NCBI GenBank assembly: GCA_028753945.1
Contig: JAPNXP010000005.1
Coordinates: 3,968,001-4,032,000, forward strand
Origin: Hexactinellida sp. DTS-2022
Taxonomy: Eukaryota; Porifera; Hexactinellida
Direction of reading: 5' to 3'
DNA: 64,000 bases
Part shown: piece by piece, positions 10,709 to 22,979 of the stretch
Layout of the letters: each line of letters starts with the position of its first letter
Numbering within the stretch: the stretch's first letter is position 1
Notes under the pieces: generated by a model
Seen by the model: only the letters and a program-made list of their open reading frames with translations
The model's database searches: none
What the model was told of the DNA's origin: nothing
Translations under genes and position numbers: made by a program

Positions 10709-10786
10709 GCGGAAAATTGGTCGCTTGGAAAATTGGTCGCCGGAAAATTGGTCGCCGGAAAATTGGTCGCCAGAAAATTAGTCGCA
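10709..10786 (+). repeat. MULE left end: tandem GGAAAATTGGTCGCC
   Basis: About five imperfect 14-16-bp units, the last diverged to AGAAAATTAGTCGC. They are probably transposase-binding subterminal motifs. They are mirrored at the other end of the element. Confidence 0.8.
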
Positions 10787-10908
10787 GGGACAATTCTTAA
10801 CCAGTAGCTCTATCTAATGTAGTATATAGTTCTTTTATTTATAAAATGAGTTCAATAATAGTTTCTTTATAATAAATATGAATAATGAGAGGGCTAGGGA
10901 AGCACAAG

Positions 10909-11705
10909 TCAGAAAAATATTGTATCATCACAAGTTAAAATTATAGGCAATGCCACGAAGATAAACCAATATATCACGTTTTTGATAGTCTCCAACGATA
11001 TTTTGTAGTCTTTTTTCCTGTTCGATGGACTGTTTATATCGTTGCTTAATGGACCACCTTCCCACTTAGCATAAATCGCTTCTTGAAGGGATTGTTCCCT
11101 CTGTAAGTGGAACAAAAGCTTAAGAAAGCTTGGGTGCGCATGGCATATCCCTGATTTGAAGGCGTTGCGCCATCCTTCAACACAGTTATTAGAACGAGGC
11201 ATGTTATTAAGTATTCTTGTGTACATGTTCCATAATCTGTTAGGAAATGGAGGTATCCGTCGAGTATTGTCAGGAAGCTTTTTGCCAATATGGTAGTCTT
11301 CAAAATACTTCGCAATATTGCATGCTGATTGGGGGGATTCTGTCATTAAGATATTGGGGCAACTATCAACTACGTACATCAGTTTCTGGCACAAATTCCA
11401 GACTCGGCAGCATTTTGAGTTTAATCCCATACTCCATGTCTTGACTATACTCTGAAGCTAGTCCTTCAGTCTGGATTTTTCTGTATATGTTCTGCGACTC
11501 ATTTCCGAATCAGAAGCATTAATCTTTAGGATGTTATAAGCTTTTAACATTTCTAACTTAGCTGGGTTGGATCCATGAGAATGTCCACAAATCAATTCTG
11601 ATGAAGTTGTGGGTTTTATTATATTGTTGCTTCTCGTATGTATTCTTGAATTGCAAACGCCGCGCGCTTTTCGCATACCCAGTACTCGACATCAATCGAC
11701 ATTCT
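10909..11705 (-). pseudogene. FLYWCH-MULE transposase, internally deleted
   Basis: Reading leftward from about 11705, a FLYWCH finger end is visible across a frameshift (YWVCEKR, then VCNSRIHTRSNN and GHSHGSNPAKLEMLK). After 11458 the protein jumps to the C-terminal MULE region: KYFEDYHIGK, PPFPNRLWNMY, MPRSNNCVEGWRNAF. The catalytic core between them is absent, so this is a deletion derivative. It lies inside 10704-12171, which gives it matching transposon ends. It differs in sequence from the MULE at 9493-10617, so two MULE families are present. Confidence 0.8.
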
Positions 11706-12042
11706 GTTGAGTGTGTAAATAAAGCCTTCAACAGTTGCTTTATCCTTCTGTCTTTCACTCTTGATACTTTGAATGGTAAATGGAGTAGCCATTCTTTGAC
11801 AATGTTGATGAGGTTTATAGATTTAATTAAATATAGATAGAAATACACGTATGTAGTATACATAGCCAGTTAGATATGTTTTAATAAAAGTAACTGAGGG
11901 TGTTTACATTGAAAGTGACGAATCCATATTAGATAATAGAATTAAATGATAAATGGATAATTAGTATTGCGGTTTTTAGCACTCAATTGAAGAAACCATA
12001 TTATCGAAGAGAAATAAATAAACAACCTTGCACCCATTGAAC

Positions 12043-12165
12043 ACGCGACTAATTTTCCATGCGACCAATTTTCCGGCGAACAATTTTCCGGCGACCAATT
12101 TTCCAAGCGACCAATTTTCCGCGACGAATTTTCCGGCGACGAATTTTCTGGCGACGAATTTTCCG
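12043..12165 (-). repeat. MULE right end: inverted tandem units
   Basis: Eight or nine units of GGCGACCAATTTTCC, inverted relative to the left end. The three outermost units carry GACGAATTTTC instead of GACCAATTTTC. The three-frame minus-strand peptides over this region (GKLVAGKLFAGK and similar) are artefacts of the repeat. Confidence 0.8.
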
Positions 12166-12299
12166 ATAACGAAATAATAGAGATAATGCGATATGACCAA
12201 TGGACTCCCAAATATGACTTCTTATACGATAATAATACATTTCTTGTGTCTACATTAGCGGATTACGAGATATCAATAAGTACACAAGTAACACAACGG

Positions 12300-14275
12300 G
12301 CCCAAGTTCCAGGACCCGAGCTGGCAGCCTACAGTCCTTTACAAAAGTAGTCTATGATATATTTAATTGTTTGCATGTACAGAATTGATTGAATAAACTA
12401 CAATACCCACAGGGCTGATTGCGGTTGTTGTGTGGGGTCATCACGTCGCAAAGCGACCGAGCAAGCGTAGCGCGCTAGTTATAAATAAATTGTAATGAAA
12501 TATGATCCCGAAATTTCTTGAAAATTTTGGTCCCAAATGGCGAAAAAATACGATATCGCATAGGCTACTTACTATTCGAGTAAATATGGTAGTTTGTTTG
12601 GGAGATAACACAAAATTTATAACATTTTTATAACAGTCTATCACTGTTTTAAACTTACATTAAATAAATTCTAATTTCTGACATGCATTGTTGGTGTTCT
12701 CAAAGTTACTTCTGGGCCCCCAAAAGTTGTTACTAGGGGATTCTAATTATGGGGCCCGGCCCCAAGTAGAATTGATCAAAAGCTCGCCGCCCCTGTCGTA
12801 AATAGTATGTATTGTGGGTACAGGGATAATATTTAAGTAGAATTTCGTTATTCAAATTAATTCAAATTTTTCGTTATTCAAATTTTTTTGGATAATCGGA
12901 TCACTTTAAAATATTCTTAATTGGTAATTCGAATTACAAGAGTCACTGGACCAGAACAAACTGACGAACAGAGACGAAATTGAGAAATCAATTTCATCTC
13001 CAAGAAATTCTCTAAATTCTGTCCAAATTTGAAATCTCTATACCAATGGTCTAGTCAGGCGAGTACGTTCGGGCGTACGAACGGGAGTCCGAGTCAGAAT
13101 TATTTTCAACTGTGCATCTTATAGTATAAAATTATAGTAAGACTCTACTAAAACGTCTTTACTAGAAGAAGTACACTACAAAATTTAATTTAAATCATAT
13201 GATTCAAATAAAAATAACTTAAATTAGATCGACATGTCTGAATTCAATTAAATACATGGTAATTACAATGTACTATAATAAACACGTAGTAGTTAATGAT
13301 AACTTATACAGAGCATTAAGTGCACCTCATCAATTGGAGGGATCCTGCACCTGCTTAATGTTATTTTCTCAAAAAGTAAAGTACAACCATTCCGCTCCGA
13401 ATTTTAAAAGGATTTCGCTCCTTTTTTCATTTACCAATTACCATGATAGCATTTTATGATCAGGCCCGTATGATTAATTTAGAGTCCTGGAAAATGTCAA
13501 GGAATTTGACGATAAAAGTTTTTGGGTTTTATAACAGAGCAAGAAACCGAAAAAGTATCTCAGAAATTGTTTGTTTCTAAATGGGATCACATTCATTTGG
13601 GCACTCTCAGCAAAAATGGAGCGGCACTACTACCGCTCCCAATTAATTCGCGCTCCTGGGGCCGCTGCTCAGAATTGGAGTACTCGGTGTGATTTTTAAT
13701 TGTTATTGCCCAAAGTAAAGACGAATACTACATGATATATACGTACGTATATATATATCGTAACAAATTGATACATTAAATACTTCAATATTTTAACTTA
13801 GACTTACTGGTATCCTGCAATTAATTAGTGCGAGGAGACATTAATTGAGATTTCGACAAATTCAATTGAAAAATGGTGGGATAAAAATTTAAATTAATGC
13901 TCACGATATATCGAATATAATACTATGTACGTATGTTGTTGATAGATAAAATAAGTTGTCGGTTGATCGAGAATATTTCAGGCAAGTTGTGTAAAGATAG
14001 ATTTTTTAGGCCTGGTCATCGCATCGATAGATCGAAATAAATTAAATAAAGTTGTCGATAATCAAAATATTTTGGGCAAGTTTGTAGCTACGTGTAGATC
14101 GATTTTATTTTAAGTTGTACAAACGGGCTTCGCTTGCTAGGTCGTTTCGCTGCAGAACACAACCATACAAAAACCGCTTCGCGATTGGTGTGTAATTTAT
14201 AAACCTAACATTAATTATATAGCGTAAATAGGCCAAACATAGTAAAATATAAAAAATGTAATTTTTAATTATTAA
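12300..14275. other. Non-coding stretch with one dispersed repeat
   Basis: I see no gene here. About 12895-13170 is an inverted partner of 28605-28890 (shared words AGAGTCACTGGA, CTGACGAAC, CTAGAAGAAGTACAC). Short words such as GTCGCAAAGCGACCGAG near 12450 recur at 33130. GC-rich words at 12760-12800 and 13610-13680 look like ends of unidentified small elements. Confidence 0.5.
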
Positions 14276-14540
14276 GTCATCATTTGATAGTGAGTGAAAA
14301 AATATTGATAATCTGGTGTGACCAACATTTCCGCATCATTAATGCACATGTTCTAATGGATTTTAAGATCTTTATTTCTTAGAGGGTACAATTATGTGTG
14401 ATTAAGTGACTTTTCGCGCTTCTAAAAATGTGAGAATGACGTCAGAACTTGGCGAGGTGTCAGAAATTTGAGTGTAAACCTCAAATGGTTGTCGGGTGTC
14501 AAAAGTTACCACTGTATGCGAAAAATCACACTTCGAAACC
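14276..14540 (+). repeat. Second copy of the 930-1190 repeat
   Basis: It aligns over its full length to 930-1190 with many substitutions. It is followed at 14701 by a copy of the GCCAAAAGTATTTG MITE family. Confidence 0.65.
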
Positions 14541-14700
14541 GTCCAGTTTCTTCAATAAACTCGGACATATACGAGCTCTTTGGTCTCAGTCGCATGCGAC
14601 GCGTTGGTGCTACACACCTCAAGTTTACGGCCGCTATGCGGCGTTACTCCTCACTCTATCCACAATTTCATAGTTTTAACTTGTTTACCTACATTCCCTA

Positions 14701-15425
14701 GGCAAAAGTATTTGAACAGCAATTGTAACGCAGACACAATAATATTCTAGGAGCGTATTAAATGCCAATTATATTACCCTGAAATGACGTTAAATGTACA
14801 GTCAACTCCCGTTATAACCAAGTCGGATATAACGAAGTACCTACTTATAACGAAGTCGTTCGATGGTCCGGAAATCTTTGTATCTTATTACATTACTAAA
14901 CTTCGTTCACAATGAAATGGATATAACGAAATTCCGCTTATAACGAATAACGAACGTATAATCCCATATAGCCTCTAAGCTATTGATTTTACATCGGGTA
15001 TAACGAACTCCGGTTATAACGAATTCTGCTTATAATGAACTCTTTTAAGATCGAACTCCGCTTATAACAAAATCCGCTTATAACGAAATTAAACTACGGT
15101 GCCGAGCACTTCGTATAACGGGGGTTGCCTACATTGCTAAATTGGCGAATTTTAAAACAATGAGATTTTAGGTTATTTTCAGGTAGTATGCATGAAGTGG
15201 CATAGTGTTCTTGTCACGTGCCACATGCAGCAGAAATGGGCTGTGTCTGTATTTCAGTAGAAACTAACCCTAATGATTCAAAATTTATCCCTAGAGTAAT
15301 TGGCCCAAGTCCTATTAAAATCTGAAATCAGAATTTGCAGATTCTAATTGCCTCAGAAATTAAATATTTAATTAGCTCATCATATAGTTAACGAGTTTAT
15401 AACCTCTATAAAAATTCAAATATAA
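14701..15425 (+). mobile_element. Copy of the GCCAAAAGTATTTG MITE, itself invaded
   Basis: The left end GGCAAAAGTATTTGAACAGC, the CACGTGCCAC block near 15215 and the tail (TTAATTAGCTCATCATATAG) match the copy at 42137-42663. A Tigger-like MITE is inserted at 14797-15131. The right terminal repeat is lost where the complex array begins at about 15426. Confidence 0.7.
14797..15131. mobile_element. Tigger/pogo-like MITE with ATAACGAA subrepeats
   Basis: The ends are TACAGTCAACTCCCGTTATA and (reverse complement of the right end) TAGGCAACCCCCGTTATACG, next to TA dinucleotides. Between them the word TATAACGAA recurs many times. TA targets and CAGT...CGTTATAAC ends are typical of pogo/Tigger elements. 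It is non-coding. Confidence 0.75.
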
Positions 15426-16691
15426 AAATCTAAAATTGCAGCCTGTGCCGACGCATGTTCCTTTGGTGGCACTATATTTTGTTGGTGGTTTATTGATAGT
15501 GCCTCCAAAGGAACATGCTGTCGGCGCAGGCTGCAATTTTGGATTTTTTTTCGCCAAGTCATCAACGCCCAAAGTATGAAGAACCATTTGTTAATTGGTC
15601 CGAGTCACAAGGAACGGTAGATAAATTTGAAGTTAGTTTCTATCATAAACCATCTTGAGTTAAATGCCATTCATTCATTATGTATTGATAATAAGTTATA
15701 TTATTAGTTATTTATTTTAGCAATGTTATCCATGGTTGGTTGAGTTGAGTCAACAAATTCCTAATACGGTACTATGATATTATTTAATTTAATCCATCGT
15801 ATAGTAATACTAGAATTAAATAGAAGCCAGCTGGTATTTATAAGTTAAATCAATATAATTATCGCAAGTTGAATCACTAGAGTAGGATTTAAGAAGTTAA
15901 ATCAATATAATTATTACAAGTTGAAACAATGGAATTAGATTTAAAGGTTTTACTGAAATTGAAGCATGAAGTGTGAGTAAACAAAGAAATTTCAACCCCC
16001 ATTTATGCCAGAAATTAAACCCTTTGTTGAATGTTTTCTTTCCCATCAGACGCAGAATTTTATGGTGAATCCAAATGTGAAATAAAATTTGGGGGTATAG
16101 TAAAACATTTTTTGAGTTATGGACCAGACAAATTTTGAAAGGTGTCAAAAATGTGTCCAAAATGTGTTAATCAAAAATCGTAACCCCAGGTGCAAATTAA
16201 ACGGTCCATACGCAACTACATGCCAAGTTTCAGCTCTTTATCTAGAGGTGTGGGCAGGGCACCGACGCACCGTCTACGGAGTAATAATAAAAAATCCAAA
16301 ATTGAAGCCTGTGCCGACGCATGTTCCTTTGCTTGGACTATATTTTGGTGGTGGTTTATTGATAGTGCCTCCAAAGGAACATGCTGTCGGCACGGGCTGC
16401 AATTTTTGGATTTTTTTTCCGCCATGTCATCATCACTATGAAGGTGATAAAATATTTCAAAAAGGTGTTTCAGAAGGCATCGACCCTTAGAGTGGTGGAA
16501 GTTTCGTTTAGTTCACTTCATTTCATAGATATTCAAGTTTGAGTAGAATATTATAGCTGATGACTCAGCATTTTTTATGTGAGTGTTGGGTCATCACCCA
16601 ACACCAACTAACCCATTTTAAATGTCGAATTAACAAAATTGTAAAAACACATTTTTTTAACGATGTCATCATCACCTCAAGGTGTCAAGAC

Positions 16692-16860
16692 CAGGCACGG
16701 ATCCACCGGGGGGGGTGTGGGGGGGTGCGCACCCCCCCAACTCTTTATGAGATTGGATTGAAGAGACTATCACATTTCACAGATAGCTAAATTAGAGTGA
16801 TTATTACGATATGGTTTAAATTTGCACCCCCCCACTAATTCTAGCCTGGATCCGTCCATG
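16692..16860. mobile_element. hAT-type MITE, TSD GTCAAGAC
   Basis: The ends CAGGCACGGATCCACC and CATGGACGGATCCAGG (right end in reverse complement) are flanked by GTCAAGAC at 16684-16691 and 16861-16868. It sits in the spacer word CTCAAGGTGTCAAGACC. A different hAT-type MITE at 23378-23663 uses the homologous site of another spacer copy. Confidence 0.9.
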
Positions 16861-17688
16861 GTCAAGACCCACTTGTATAGGTGGCACGTGCCATAAGGAC
16901 CAATTGATAAATTGAAAGTTTGTTTCTATCTTCTATAATCTCTGAGATTTATGATATTTAATTAATTAGTATAAATAATTATTAATATTATTTATAATAT
17001 AACACCAATTTCAATGTAAACTTACAATTATTAAGTTAAATTATTTTGTCAGAAATAATTAATTAATTAATTTGTCTATAAAATTTCAATTCCGCACACT
17101 CGAAAACCCCTAATAAACAAATTGGAAGTATCGATATAAGTTATATACTGACTGAATTAATTATAATTAATTACGTCAGTATATTAACAGTGCAATAATA
17201 TTCTCGCAGAAGTAAATATAATCACATATTCTGTCTTTGTTATGGAATGTAAAATCTTTGTTTTCAATTGGAAAATAGAAGCCTACTCGATTTCACAAGT
17301 TGAATCAACATAATAATAACGAGTTGAAACAATAGAATTAGAGTTAACACTTTCAATTGAACTGAAGAGTTAGTATACAAAGGAAACTTGCAACTCAATT
17401 GTGGCACAAACTAAGTACAATTTGAAAATTCGTGCACTGTGAAAAGGTGTAGAATTTAATTCTCTATCGGATGCAAATAAATTAAATATTCGGGCATCAT
17501 TTATTGTTCTTCTTCTAACATTAAACAGGTGTAAAAATGTGCTCAAAAATTTTTAATAAAAAATCGTGACCCCAGGTGCACATCTGTAACCCATGAGACA
17601 CATATCCTAAATTTTGCGTTCTTAGTTAATAAAACTCTGTTCTGTGTAGTGGCTACGGACGAATAATAATAACCAAGGCACTAAGACC

Positions 17689-18109
17689 CAGTGGCGGAAA
17701 CTTGGAGGGTGCCGGGGGTGCATGGCACCCCGGCGGAAAATCATGGGGGCAGCCAGGCCTGCCTGGCACCCCCATGATTTTATGTTGCCTTGCCAAGACG
17801 AAATTCTTGGTAGTGCCGCTTGTGCTAAGATGTAGAATACCTTATTATAGAAGATTAACCCTAAGGAAATTAACGCGATTTGGAGCAAACATTTTCAAAT
17901 ACATGAAATGAACGCGATTGAGGGAAGAACATTTTTTTAATACATAAAATTAACGCGAATAATTTTTTTAGTATTCAAGTTAACGTCATCTAAATTAACG
18001 CTGTAATACACTGTAATAGTTCTATCCACTACCAAATGTCTCTATTTGGTGTAAGTGGGTTTGTGTCATGCTGGCACCCCCATGACCAACCTCGAAGTCT
18101 ACGCCCCTG
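17689..18109. mobile_element. hAT-type MITE, TSD CTAAGACC
   Basis: The ends CAGTGGCGGAAACTTGG and CAGGGGCGTAGACTTCG (right end in reverse complement) are flanked by CTAAGACC at 17681-17688 and 18110-18117. The insertion lies in the linker of palindrome B (ACCAAGGCACTAAGA), so it dates after that array formed. The left third contains GGCACCCC/GGGGTGCC blocks that can pair. Confidence 0.9.
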
Positions 18110-19474
18110 CTAAGACCAATACTGGGCCACTATACTATAGTATAGTCGGCACAGTAATAACTAACCAAAGCACTAAGATTAGAACTGGGCCACTATACTA
18201 TAGTATAGTCGGCACAGTAATAATAATAAAGGCAGTGATTCCAATACTGGGCCACTATACTATAGTATAGTCGGCACAGTAAAAATCCAAAATTGCAGCC
18301 TGTGTCGACGCATGTTCCTTTGGTGGCACTATATTTTGTTGGTTGTTTATTGATAGTGCCTTCAAAAGAATATGCTGTCGGCGCAGGCTGCAATTTTGGA
18401 AATTTTTCGCCAAGTCATCAACGCCCAAGGTGTGAAGAACCATTTGTTAATTGGTCGGAGTCACAAGGAACGGTAGATAAATTTGAAGTTAGTTTCTATC
18501 ATAACCATCTTGAGTCTAATACCATTCATTCATTATGTATTGATAATAAGCTATATTATTAGTTATTTATTTTAGCAATGTTATCCATGGTTGGTTGAGT
18601 TGAAGTCAACAAATTCCTTATATTATATTATTTAATTTAATCCATTGTATACTAGTAATACTAGAATTAAATAGAAGCCAGCTGGAATTTATAAGTTAAA
18701 TCAATATAATAATCGCAAGTTGAATCACTAGAGTAGGATTTAACAAGTTAAATCAAATATAATTATTACAAGTTGAAACAATAGAATTAGATTTAACACT
18801 TTACTGAAATTGAAGTGTGAGTAAAGAAAGAAATTTCAACCCCCATTTATGGCAGAAATTGACCCCTTTATTGAAAAATTTCTTCTCCCATCAGACGCAG
18901 AATTTTATGGTGAATCCAAATATGAAATAAAATTTGGGGGTTTAGTAAAACATCTTTTTAGTTATGGACCAGACAAATTTTTTCAAGGTGTTAAAAGTGT
19001 GTCCAAAATTGGTTAATCAAACCCCAGGTGCAAATTAGACGGTCCAACCGCACCTACATGCCAAGTTTCAGCCCTTCAACTTAAAGCTCTGGCCAGGGTA
19101 CCGTCTACGGGGAAATAATAATAATATCGATAATAAAGGCAGTGATTCCAATACTGGGCCACTATAGTATAGTATAGTTGGCACAGTGATAATAAAAATA
19201 AAGGCAGTGATTCCAATACTGGGCCACTATACTATAGTATAGTCGGCACAGTAAAAATTGATATTTACCAAACTGAAAATATAGTTTTATATAAAGATCT
19301 ATGTAGATTCATTGTAGAAGCATCTCCAAACGTAATATTGATGGTAAAAACGGTTAAATGCGGTTCTATCTCCATCACTTTAATACAATACGGACAAACA
19401 AACAAACAAAAATTGAGTTTATATAATATCAATAATATCTAACTATCTATCGATTTATCTATGAATCTCTCACT

Positions 19475-19530
19475 CTCTATACGTATATATATATATATAT
19501 ATACATGTATATATATACATATATAGTATA
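19475..19530. repeat. TA-rich microsatellite
   Basis: Alternating TATA/ATAT with CATG interruptions runs directly up to the Tigger-like MITE at 19531. TA targets would explain insertion there. Confidence 0.85.
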
Positions 19531-19718
19531 TACTGTCGACTCCGCTTAATAGAGTCACCTCGGGACCAGATTGCTTTGACCCGATTAAGCGAAGAAATCT
19601 ATCAACCGGAATATTTTAAGCCGAAATGTAATTTCATCCTATAAATCCTGTGAAATTTGGGCCCCATTAAGCGGAGAAATCTATTAACCGATGGCTCTAT
19701 TAAGCGGAGTCGACTGTA
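19531..19718. mobile_element. Tigger/pogo-like MITE
   Basis: The left end TACTGTCGACTCCGCTTAAT and right end (reverse complement TACAGTCGACTCCGCTTAAT) form a terminal inverted repeat of about 26 bp with TA at both borders. The 188-bp interior repeats the words ATTAAGCGGAG and AATCTAT(C/T)AACCG. It is non-coding. Confidence 0.85.
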
Positions 19719-19719
19719 T

Positions 19720-21215
19720 ATATAAATAGAAAGAGAGAGAGCACAGTGGAAGTCACGGGAATTTGGATAAATTTTTAAGTAGTTTGAATCTAATTTAAAA
19801 AATAAGATCATCTTAACAAGCCATTCTAAAACCTAGAAAACTGAGCGATTGATGGAAACATCGAATTATTAGACACTTTGCTGAATTCTTATAGATTGAC
19901 GTAATATTTTAAAACTATATTGTGGTAAAAAAACTCCCGATCTCTTATTTCCTATAACTTCTTTATCATAAGAGATATACTTCTAAGATTTCCAGGAATT
20001 GTATATAAGATGTTCTTCTTTTTGAATAAACTTAGTTCGAAGAAATTTAAAATAGAATTTCATATGGTTAGCACCTTCAACTTAATTACTTAATTACTCT
20101 TAAGCTGGATAGCCAGGATAGGTCAAATTCTGCATAATCCTTAGGCATATAGTAATACATATATTAAGGCACGTATGTTTACTACATCCTAGAATCTAAA
20201 AATAAACTGAAAATAATATACCATTTATTAAGTGCAAAATCATCAATCAGGCACCAGCTTATTAATTCAACCAGGCTCTCGAAATTCCAATCAGTGGATT
20301 TTATTTGCTTGGGAGGATATTTAGTAAGCTAGCTATGATCCAAACAGAGAACTATGTTATACAAAAAACAAAAAATATCTAAGATCGATGAGTACTTAAA
20401 TTTTCGAGAATGTCACCCAGTATACATTCACCAATTTCACCCTGCTTACATTTGTTGCAATATTGAATTTCAGGGGCAAGACTAGGTTTTTGGCTGTTTT
20501 TCCCATGTTAAAAATACTCAATCAAATATCAAGGGTGAATAATAGAGGACTATTAACCAACCAAAAACATAATTCTTAATCAAATCACCTTCAATCATCT
20601 ATAACTTTATTAGGAGACTAGATACATCATTTCAATGATGCAATTCACTTCCTAGCTATCAATATCCTATATGCCAATAATACTTCATAATTGGCTATCT
20701 GCTACTAAATGCTTATTTCCCCTAATTGTCATTCTCGCTCACTGTGGGGAAAGAGAGATATATTTTCCGAATATATAATGAGAATAAATATATAAACCAG
20801 CAATTATATACGTATTATATACGAACATATTAAGTTTTAATTCGGATACCACTTGTATTTTAGCATGTGGTTGTTTATTATTTGTAAATTTTTTAGAATG
20901 TCGCCATTTTGTGATTTAGTAGCCTTTGGGATATGTCCTTGTTATAAAATTATTAGAAAGTAGGAAGAAACTGAAATTTATGATATTAATTTTTTTTCAT
21001 TTTACCATAAATTGTTACCGTCATCATTAAATGGCGCCTAAATAGCTCAACCACAAATCTGAGATTCTCAAAAGTGGTTCTAATGGACTCGCAATTGTTG
21101 ATTACCACATATACAACCCAAATAACAACAATAGGAGGCGTAGTTTATCCTAAAATGAAAATTAGAAACTGGCCTTCTCGGTGACATATTTAGCCGTATA
21201 TTAAGTAGGCCATGA
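19720..21215. other. No recognisable feature
   Basis: AT-rich sequence without an open frame longer than about 60 codons and without clear repeats, except that 21150-21215 (TAGCCGTATATTAAGTAGGCC) matches the arms of the foldback at 41367-42000. Confidence 0.5.
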
Positions 21216-21223
21216 ATACGGAC

Positions 21224-21367
21224 CATAGGCGCCGATAGTGCCGATTTGGGCGGGTCCGGACCCGCCCAAATTTTAGAGGAAATCATAAGAAATCGCCGCC
21301 TATGGCTCAGAATCTGAGATGGAGCCGCCCAAATTTTAGAGGAAATCAAAAGTAATCGGCGCCAATG
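21224..21367. mobile_element. hAT-type MITE, near-perfect TSD ATACGG(A/G)C
   Basis: The ends CATAGGCGCCGAT and CATTGGCGCCGAT (right end in reverse complement) are flanked by ATACGGAC (21216-21223) and ATACGGGC (21368-21375). Inside, GCCCAAATTTTAGAGGAAAT occurs twice as a direct repeat. Confidence 0.8.
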
Positions 21368-21679
21368 ATACGGGCAGTTCGGTACATCACTTCTTTGTGA
21401 TCGTAGCAGAACAAAAGTATCAGATTAAGATCCCAGATCAAATTAAAAATCAAAACATTAATATGATTGCTTTGAATTTCACACTTGTATCTTTCGTGAT
21501 TCTTTGGTGACAAATGATATATACTGTGACCATCTAATATATTGGGCAAAATGTATAAAAACCTGTCTTAATCATATTCCAACAAACCCTTCAAACAATT
21601 TATTTTATACCTTATAACTTATTGAAACATTTCCTAATGGAAAAACGATCCTCCGCATCAGTTTAAACTTATCAAGTCA

Positions 21680-22797
21680 AGCCGAGGTGGACATAAGCTA
21701 GTCGAAAGAGGATATATTTTCGACAAGCAGAGGGTATATGCATTGGGCCGTGACTCACTGGCAATGTGAGAAAAAAGGACAGTGTAAGGCAAGATTACAT
21801 ACTAAAGGGATGACCATCGTAAAGGGCACCAATGAGCAACTCCATAAACCATATTCACAATTAGTTACTTGCTTGAGAACAAAAATAGGAATGAAAAGGA
21901 AAGCACAAGAAACCCAAGCCAAGACACCACCCATCACATATTTAGGCAAGGGATAATGATGGTTTGCGAAGGTGCAGCAGTTAAGCTACCTAAGTTAGAG
22001 AGCCTCAAACGTAGTATACGCCGCCAGCGACAATCAACGAACAATGTTCATCTCCTACCTGCGTTTCTCGAAGAGCTTGAAATCTCCGAAGAATGCAAGC
22101 GAATAAACAAAGGAGATATATTTCTTCTGTTTGATTCTGGACCAGAACCGTAGCATGTTTTAACTGGAGGCTTCTCAGTTTTGGTTGTTTGATGGAACAT
22201 TTAAACAGCTCCCATACTCTTTTCACAGAATTATGCAATACTTTCTCTTCGTGGTGGACCAAATCGCATGGAAGATGGTCACGTACTACCGAGCCTATTT
22301 GTCTTATTCCCCATTGAGTCCCCAATAAGACGGAATAAATATATTTGAGAACGTGGGATCGAATCCAATTTATTGTCCGAAATGCTCAACCCACTCACAT
22401 GATCATATATTTTGAGAAGGCGACTATCAATAGCTTCCAGCATTCTGGACAAACACCAATGTGAAGGCTGTTTCTTTGACCTTACACAAAATATTTAGCG
22501 TAAAGTACAAACAAAAGGAATGCAAGCAGCTTACAACACAGTACACAGATGAAGAGCTAGCTCTAAGAATTCGATTCTTACAAAGACTTGCCTTTGTCTC
22601 ACCGTTCGACGTGCGCGACTATTTCGAGGCTGTTGTTGAGCAACTGCCAATGCCTGCAGCACAAGGACTAATGTTATATTTTGAACATACTCACATAGGG
22701 CGTGGATTTCGTGGGGTTTTCCACCAAGTCCCGATATTTACGTTGAGATATGGAACTATCACCATGAAGTTCCTCAAGGTATTCCCAGAACACTAAT
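21680..22797 (+). pseudogene. FLYWCH-MULE transposase pseudogene, copy 2
   Basis: The order is: FLYWCH finger in two frames (GGHKLVERGYIFDKQR near 21690, then VTHWQCEKKGQCKARLHTKG near 21750), a Lys/Arg-rich linker (PKLESLKRSIRRQRQ), the start of the MULE domain (DIFLLFDSGPEP, stop, then QFWLFDGTFKQLPYSFHRI), frameshifted GGPNRMEDGHVLPSLF, and the distal region EQLPMPAAQGLMLYFEHTHI ending at 22797. It aligns with copy 1 at 9493-10617 but keeps more of the FLYWCH end and lacks the final NSVE-W-R block. Several frameshifts and stops make it inactive. It is flanked by complex-array blocks; the right block begins about 180 bp after it. Confidence 0.8.
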
Positions 22798-22979
22798 GCC
22801 GTTTAAGCATGGCATCTCTCATACAATACCACCATTGAATGTTGTTACCTGAATATTTGGCGTTTCATCAATGCACTTAAACGGGAGCAGGACTTGTAGT
22901 GGTAAGACAAGTTAAATTTATCGCTGGAGAAAGGCCTACAAAACGACAGAAGGATAAAGCTAATGAGGAAGGGCTTAAA

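Larger units (their letters stand above)
10704..12171. mobile_element. MULE with tandem-motif inverted ends, 9-bp TSD AAATAATAG
   Basis: The element is bracketed by inverted clusters of GGAAAATTGGTCGCC: about five units at 10709-10786, and eight or nine inverted units at 12043-12165. The 9-bp word AAATAATAG occurs just outside each end (10695-10703, 12172-12180), the size expected for Mutator-like elements. It inserted into a copy of the repeat seen at 20-347, whose halves flank it. Inside is a degenerate FLYWCH-MULE gene (10909-11700, minus). Confidence 0.85.
15426..19260 (-). repeat. Complex repeat array, minus-oriented block 1
   Basis: This block holds three copies of a ~120-bp hairpin (hairpin A, about 15430-15550, 16295-16423, 18287-18406) and five copies of a palindrome (B, near 18121, 18185, 18245, 19155, 19220). 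These are joined by 0.6-0.9-kb AT-rich spacer units and TAA/ATT microsatellites. Spacer words such as CAGACGCAGAATTTTATGGTG and CCAGCTGG recur in every block. Orientation is opposite to the 43.7-57.1-kb block. Two hAT-type MITEs are nested (16692-16860, 17689-18109). The short proteins predicted across hairpin A copies are palindrome translations. Confidence 0.85.

Noticed and set aside
12370..12800. A possible hAT element (CAGGGCTGATTGCGG on the left, CAGGGGCGGCGAGC on the right)
   Set aside because: The flanking 8-mers do not match and the ends are only weakly similar.
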